Assembly (NCBI GenBank): GCA_020635995.1
Contig: JACJYS010000001.1
Span: forward strand, 62,001 to 126,000
Direction of reading: 5' to 3'
DNA length: 64,000 bases
Source: Chitinophagales bacterium
Lineage (GTDB): Bacteria > Bacteroidota > Bacteroidia > Chitinophagales > UBA8649
Shown: in pieces, positions 60,020 through 64,000 of the stretch
How positions within the stretch are numbered: the stretch's first letter is position 1
Layout of the letters: the number at the start of each line of letters is the position of its first letter
Translations under genes and position numbers: made by a program
Notes under the pieces: generated by a model
Told to the model about the DNA's origin: nothing
The model's database searches: none
What the model saw: the letters and a program-made list of their open reading frames with translations, nothing else

Positions 60020-61230
60020 CAACTTGGGACATAATTATAGTAGGCGGTGGAGCAGGAGGTTTTTTTACAGCAATTAACTACAAGGAGCAAAATCCTGATA
60101 AAACAATTCTTATTATTGAAAAAGATAAGGATGTTCTTAAGAAAGTAAAAATATCGGGTGGCGGAAGGTGCAATGTTACACATGCTTGTTTTGTGCCTAA
60201 AGATTTAAGTAAATTTTACCCCAGGGGAGAAAAAGAGTTAATAAGTCCTTTTCATCAGTTTTGCACTGGCGACATGATGGCGTGGCTTGATGAACGTGGC
60301 GTAGCTACCAAAATTGAAGAGGATAACCGTGTTTTTCCTGAAAGTAACAGTTCGCAAAGTATAATTGATTTGTTTTTAAATGAAGCAGAAAAATTAGGTG
60401 TAAAATTAAATACCAAAACAAGATTAGATAAAATAAACAAACAAAATGGCAAGTGGCATTTAACCTGTGGCAATGAAAAATATGTGTGCCACAAACTTGT
60501 AATGGCAACAGGGAGCAACCCTAAAATATGGCAATTGATAGCAAAAGATTTAGGGCATAATATTGTAGAGCCTGTTCCTTCGTTGTTTACTTTTAATATT
60601 AAAAATACAAGTTTGAATGAGCTGATGGGAATAAGCGTGCCTCATGCTCAAATAGAAGTAAAAGAATGTAAGCTAAAATCTGAAGGAGCATTGCTGATAA
60701 CACACTGGGGATTGAGTGGTCCTGCTGTATTAAAATTATCGGCATGGGGAGCAAGAAATTTGCATGATTTGAAATACAATTTTACTATAAATGTTAATTG
60801 GCTGGGAGGAATTACTTATGAAGATTGCGTAGCAAAACTTAAAAACTATAAAGAGCAAAACACCAAAAAAACTTTAGCTCAGCATCCATTTGAATTTCCT
60901 AAGCGGTTGTGGAGTTATTTCATCAATGAATGTAAAATAGATACCGGTTTATCTTGGTCAAATTTAAGCAATAAAGCATTGAATAGTTTAGCATTAATAT
61001 TAAGCAGAGGCAATTTTAGTGTAAAAGGAAAAAGTACTTTTAAAGATGAATTTGTAACAGCAGGCGGTGTAGATTTAAAAGAAATTGATTTTAGAAAATT
61101 TGAAAGCAAACTACACCATAATTTATTTTTTGTAGGCGAAGTGTTAAATATAGATGCTATTACCGGTGGTTTCAATTTTCAAGCCGCTTGGACGGGCGGA
61201 TATATTGTGGCCAATAGTTTGGAGGAATAA
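60016..61230 (+). CDS. HI0933/BaiN-like FAD-dependent oxidoreductase
   Basis: 404 residues. Seen: FAD-binding 'WDIIIVGGGAGGFFTAINY', 'LKKVKISGGGRCNVTHAC', 'FYPRGEKELISPFHQF', 'VMATGSNPKIWQLIAKDLGHNIVEPVPSLF', 'LITHWGLSGPAVLKLSAWGAR' and the C-terminal 'VGEVLNIDAITGGFNFQAAWTGGYIVANSL'. Known: widespread YhiN/HI0933 flavoproteins; only a few have known reactions (BaiN bile-acid reductase). The substrate here is not known. Starts inside the folA stop (ATGA). Confidence 0.9.
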   Translation: MTTWDIIIVGGGAGGFFTAINYKEQNPDKTILIIEKDKDVLKKVKISGGGRCNVTHACFVPKDLSKFYPRGEKELISPFHQFCTGDMMAWLDERGVATKIEEDNRVFPESNSSQSIIDLFLNEAEKLGVKLNTKTRLDKINKQNGKWHLTCGNEKYVCHKLVMATGSNPKIWQLIAKDLGHNIVEPVPSLFTFNIKNTSLNELMGISVPHAQIEVKECKLKSEGALLITHWGLSGPAVLKLSAWGARNLHDLKYNFTINVNWLGGITYEDCVAKLKNYKEQNTKKTLAQHPFEFPKRLWSYFINECKIDTGLSWSNLSNKALNSLALILSRGNFSVKGKSTFKDEFVTAGGVDLKEIDFRKFESKLHHNLFFVGEVLNIDAITGGFNFQAAWTGGYIVANSLEE

Positions 61231-61249
61231 ACTAACCCTTATAAAACAA

Positions 61250-61287
61250 AAATACTTAGCAAGTTTTCTATTCCTTGCTAAGTATTT
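61250..61287. terminator. Bidirectional terminator hairpin
   Basis: AAATACTTAGCAAG (61250-61263) and its exact inverse CTTGCTAAGTATTT (61274-61287), a 14-bp stem with 10-nt loop and A/T-rich flanks on both sides. It lies between the convergent flavoprotein gene (+) and small secreted protein gene (-). Confidence 0.8.
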
Positions 61288-61308
61288 ATAATTCTTAAAA
61301 GCAACAAT

Positions 61309-61614
61309 TTACTTAGTTGTTCCTTCTATTTTTTTTAGTTCAATAGCATTATCTTTTCTTTGTAATGCTTCTTTATTTAATTTGTTTTCGTCAGAAATAA
61401 TTACAGCTTTTTTAGTTGTTGATAAATTTGCTCTTTGCACTTTTGTAGCTCTCAATTGAACGGCTTTGTTTGGCGAAGCTTGCAATGTTGGCGTTTTAGC
61501 AGTTTCTACTTTCTCTACTTTTTTCACTTCTGTTTTAGTAGTTTCTGTGGCTGTTTGAGCACTTGCTACATACACAAAACCCAAAACACCTAATGTCATT
61601 AATATCTTTTTCAT
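61309..61614 (-). CDS. Small secreted protein, function unknown
   Basis: 101 residues. Seen: signal peptide MKKILMTLGVLGFVYVASAQ. The mature part is Lys/Thr/Glu/Ala-rich and likely disordered ('TATETTKTEVKKVEKVETAKTP', 'KAVQLRATKVQRANLSTTKKAVIISDENKLNKEALQRK'). No Cys, no known domain. It starts 22 nt after the stop of psd on the same strand, so may belong to that transcript. Confidence 0.7.
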   Translation of the reverse strand: MKKILMTLGVLGFVYVASAQTATETTKTEVKKVEKVETAKTPTLQASPNKAVQLRATKVQRANLSTTKKAVIISDENKLNKEALQRKDNAIELKKIEGTTK

Positions 61615-61635
61615 AGTTTTTTCTTTTTTTGTTAA

Positions 61636-62301
61636 TTATATATCATCAATTGTGCCAATTATACTAATGCCGTTTTGCACTGTGTCATTAATTTTCACTT
61701 TGATATTAGTTTCTAAAGGTAAAAATAAATCTACTCTTGAACCAAATTTTATAAAGCCTATTTCAGCATTTTGCTTCATTTTATCATCAACTTTTAAATA
61801 ATTAACAATTCTACGAGCCAATTTCCCAGCTATTTGCCTCACTAAAATATCGTGTTTCCCTTTTCCTATTACAGAAGTATATCTTTCATTTTCTGTAGAT
61901 GATTTTGGATGCCACGCAACCAAATATTTGCCGGGATGATATTTTACATATTTTACTTGTCCGTCTATTGGGCTTCGGTTTACGTGCACATTTAGTGGCG
62001 ACATAAATATGGATACCTGAATACGCTTATTTTTAAAATATTCCGGTTCTTCTACTTCTTCTATCACTACTACTTTGCCATCGGCAGGAGCCATTATTAA
62101 ATTATCTCCTTGAGTAAAAGTTCTTTTAGGGATTCTAAAAAAAGACAAAATAAAAACAAAAAATGCTAAAGAAAATACTAAAACTAAGGCTTTAGTAATG
62201 GTAGAACAAACAAAAAATGCTACAGCTAAATTTAGAGCAAGCAATAAAATAAAAACGAGTGCTATGGTAGGGTATCCCTCTTTGTGTATAGAGTATTTCA
62301 T
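61636..62301 (-). CDS. psd: Phosphatidylserine decarboxylase (short form)
   Basis: 221 residues from MKYSIHKEGYPTIALV; an in-frame TTG four codons earlier is less likely. Seen: two N-terminal membrane helices, 'IMAPADGKVVVIEEV', 'IFMSPLNVHVNRSPIDGQV', 'NERYTSVI', 'VRQIAGKLARRIV', and the self-cleavage site in 'FIKFGSRVDLFLP' (G187-S188), where Ser becomes the pyruvoyl group. Known: makes phosphatidylethanolamine. It lies 60 nt after cdsA, so two steps of phospholipid synthesis are encoded together; pssA is not in the window. Confidence 0.93.
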   Translation of the reverse strand: MKYSIHKEGYPTIALVFILLLALNLAVAFFVCSTITKALVLVFSLAFFVFILSFFRIPKRTFTQGDNLIMAPADGKVVVIEEVEEPEYFKNKRIQVSIFMSPLNVHVNRSPIDGQVKYVKYHPGKYLVAWHPKSSTENERYTSVIGKGKHDILVRQIAGKLARRIVNYLKVDDKMKQNAEIGFIKFGSRVDLFLPLETNIKVKINDTVQNGISIIGTIDDI

Positions 62302-62361
62302 AATTGAGTACAAAAGTAATTAACTAATTCTAAAATCTCACTACTCAGTACCAACATCTAA

Positions 62362-63192
62362 TTACGTGAAGCACAAAATATAAAATGCTATAAAAGGAAT
62401 AACAAAAATAAAAGCATCAAAACGGTCTAAAAAACCACCGTGCCCGGGTAGTATATTCCCCGAATCTTTAATTTTTAAACTTCTTTTCATTAAAGATTGT
62501 ACTAAATCGCCCGTGGCAGAAAAATATGCTATAAGCCAAGAAATAACCGCCCACTCCATAGAGCTTAAACTGCTAAACCAAGGTATGTAGCCAAAGCCAA
62601 AACCTATAGCTGTTAGCACTAATAAACCGCCTATGCTTCCTTCCCATGTTTTATTTGGCGAAATACGCTCAAATAGCTTTCGGCTACCAAATGTGCTTCC
62701 TATTAAGTAAGCGGCACTATCGTATATCCATACTAATATTAAAATACCTAATAAAGTGCTGGGTTGGTATAAACCATCGGAATAAACTATAAAATTAAGC
62801 ATAGAAAATGGCACACCTATGTATATAAATGCACTTAAATTTAACGCTATGTTGGTTATTGGTTTCTCCGATTTTGTGTATAATTCTACTATAAACAAGC
62901 AAAAAAGTAAAACAGGTATTATACTTATAAACTTAATGCTCAATAAATTAGAAACCGATGTGGCGGTAATTAAAAATGCCAAAACATTAGTAGCTATCAG
63001 CAATATTCTATAAATATTGGAAAAAGGTTTTTTTTCATCTCTTAAAGGAGTGGTTATTTCTAAATATTCGTTTGTACTAAACGCTACTATTAATGAAATA
63101 AGCAAAATATACCCTATTTGAAAGGTAGAAGCACCAATCATTATGGCTACAAAAATAAATCCCGATAAAGCTCTAACTGCTAATTTATTCAT
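62362..63192 (-). CDS. cdsA: Phosphatidate cytidylyltransferase
   Basis: 276 residues, about eight membrane helices. Seen: the CDS signature region 'WIYDSAAYLIGSTFGSRKLFERISPNKTWEGSIGG', then 'SWLIAYFSATGDLVQSLMKRSLKIKDSGNILPGHGGFLDRFDAFIF'. Known: makes CDP-diacylglycerol from phosphatidate and CTP. Starts 3 nt after the upstream CPBP gene's stop and precedes psd. Confidence 0.95.
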   Translation of the reverse strand: MNKLAVRALSGFIFVAIMIGASTFQIGYILLISLIVAFSTNEYLEITTPLRDEKKPFSNIYRILLIATNVLAFLITATSVSNLLSIKFISIIPVLLFCLFIVELYTKSEKPITNIALNLSAFIYIGVPFSMLNFIVYSDGLYQPSTLLGILILVWIYDSAAYLIGSTFGSRKLFERISPNKTWEGSIGGLLVLTAIGFGFGYIPWFSSLSSMEWAVISWLIAYFSATGDLVQSLMKRSLKIKDSGNILPGHGGFLDRFDAFIFVIPFIAFYILCFT

Positions 63193-63195
63193 AAA

Positions 63196-63999
63196 CTACT
63201 CAAATTTAGTTTGTTTGGTATTATTATGAAAAAAATAAATTATTGCCATAAATACAACAAATCCTATTACCGATGTAAGCAATGGAGGCGTGCCTTCTAC
63301 ATCCATATTGGTATAGCCCAGTTTATTAGTAGCTGTTATTACTACCATCACCCCATTATTAACAAAATGAGCTATAATAGTTAGCCAAAGATTTTTGGTT
63401 CTATAATAAATATAGCCCAACAAAGCTCCCATAAAAAATAAAGGTAACAAATAATAAAACTGAAAATGTACCATAGCAAACAACAATGAGGAGATAAAAA
63501 TGGCATGAAAAGGTCCGACTTTTAAATCAAACAAAACGCCTTCTATTAAACCTCTAAAGTACATTTCTTCTGCTAAGGCGGGCAAAATAGCCATAACAAA
63601 AAGTATTAATGCAAATTCAAAAACACTAGAAAAATCTAAAAATTTGCCTTGCATAGCAATAGTGCTTTCTTGCAATGCTGTAAACTTTACTTCTAAACCC
63701 TCACTTAAAGGAATCATTTCATTAATTTCCATTAAAAAATTAAGAAACAAATTGCTACTTAATATTAACGCTAACACAAAAGCAACTTGTTTAACAGACG
63801 GCAACTTTAGCATATTTAAAAAGCCAAAAATGTTTCTTTTATATACAAAACTCAGTAGCAAAACAGGTAAAACAAATAATATTACTACAGAAACAATTTG
63901 AGCTATACTTAAAGAAACTATACTTCCGTAGTTGTCAATTGATGTATCTGTTGCAGAAGCAGTAAGCAAAGTACTTGTAAAAACCACAATAATAGGCAG
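63196..63999 (-). CDS. CPBP-family intramembrane metalloprotease (5' partial)
   Basis: About 268 residues are visible. Seen: multiple membrane helices and the CPBP motifs 'LAEEMYFRGLIEGV' (EExxxR), 'AMVHFQFYYLL' and 'AHFVNNGVMVV', with a C-terminal hydrophilic tail. A GTG at 63987 is the only start inside the window, but the frame stays open to the right edge and the residues before it are hydrophobic (LPIIVVFTS), so the true start is almost surely outside. Coupled to cdsA (3-nt gap). Role unknown. Confidence 0.85.
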   Translation of the reverse strand: MPIIVVFTSTLLTASATDTSIDNYGSIVSLSIAQIVSVVILFVLPVLLLSFVYKRNIFGFLNMLKLPSVKQVAFVLALILSSNLFLNFLMEINEMIPLSEGLEVKFTALQESTIAMQGKFLDFSSVFEFALILFVMAILPALAEEMYFRGLIEGVLFDLKVGPFHAIFISSLLFAMVHFQFYYLLPLFFMGALLGYIYYRTKNLWLTIIAHFVNNGVMVVITATNKLGYTNMDVEGTPPLLTSVIGFVVFMAIIYFFHNNTKQTKFE

Positions 64000-64000
64000 T

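Overview
The window is chromosomal DNA from a low-GC (roughly one third GC by eye) member of the Bacteroidota. The evidence is TAnnTTTG-type -7 promoter elements, type IX secretion (T9SS) C-terminal sorting domains on two large secreted proteins, a gliding-motility lipoprotein (GldB), an SprB-type repeat, a TonB receptor with a carboxypeptidase-like N-domain, and many small Cys-anchored lipoproteins. I cannot place it below phylum from sequence alone. Both ends cut genes: an AraC-type regulator on the left and a CPBP membrane protease on the right.

Layout. 0-6 kb: AraC-type regulator, two small membrane proteins that share a C-terminal peptide, a GH1 beta-glucosidase, a Mn-type superoxide dismutase, a W-rich secreted protein, a HAD phosphatase and tRNA-Phe(GAA). 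6-12.3 kb: trkA-trkH potassium uptake, then a lipoprotein, msrB, msrA and selO (protein oxidation repair and stress AMPylation). 12.3-25 kb: radical SAM/SPASM enzyme, CPBP protease, gldB-ligA, a T9SS-exported serine protease, an adaptor-TolC efflux pair without a pump, and a TonB receptor. 25-32.5 kb: pcm, AIM24-like protein, arginine deiminase, DUF445, a lipoprotein, two tandem rhomboids and a membrane-anchored EEP phosphatase. 32.9-37.4 kb: a repair-flavoured run, helicase - DUF4377 lipoprotein - exonuclease III - recA. 37.7-39.3 kb: a likely toxin-antitoxin pair, XRE-ImmA/IrrE plus PIN. 39.4-41.8 kb: lptB, a lipoprotein and a protein with kinase-like motifs. 42-49.5 kb: solenoid protein, outer-membrane barrel, DEDDh-GIY-YIG nuclease fusion, nitronate monooxygenase-like enzyme, an HTH-phosphoribosyltransferase regulator behind a perfect palindrome, and pheS.

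49.5-55.3 kb is the accessory part and the most interesting. Two 5'-truncated RHS 'tips' share the conserved RHS core and then diverge into C-terminal domains that each carry an HExxH motif, one of them metzincin-like. Each is followed at -4 or +2 nt by a secreted or lipoprotein gene in the position of an immunity gene. A 26-bp direct repeat follows each cassette. Around them are REP-like hairpins, a roughly 106-bp inverted repeat, a decayed REP-associated transposase fragment and a decayed third RHS tip. I read this as a store of orphan RHS toxin/immunity cassettes. 55.3-64 kb returns to core genes: a GLUG/SprB T9SS protein, acs, folA, a BaiN-like flavoprotein, psd, cdsA and a CPBP protease.

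Two families of short dispersed non-coding elements run through the window: three copies of a ~128-bp element with imperfect terminal inverted repeats (4.2, 25.8 and 32.5 kb), and elements ending in ACCTGAGTTC inverted repeats (32.5 and 48.1 kb, plus one end at 13.4 kb). One copy of the first is nested inside one of the second. No rRNA, CRISPR array or intact transposase was seen.
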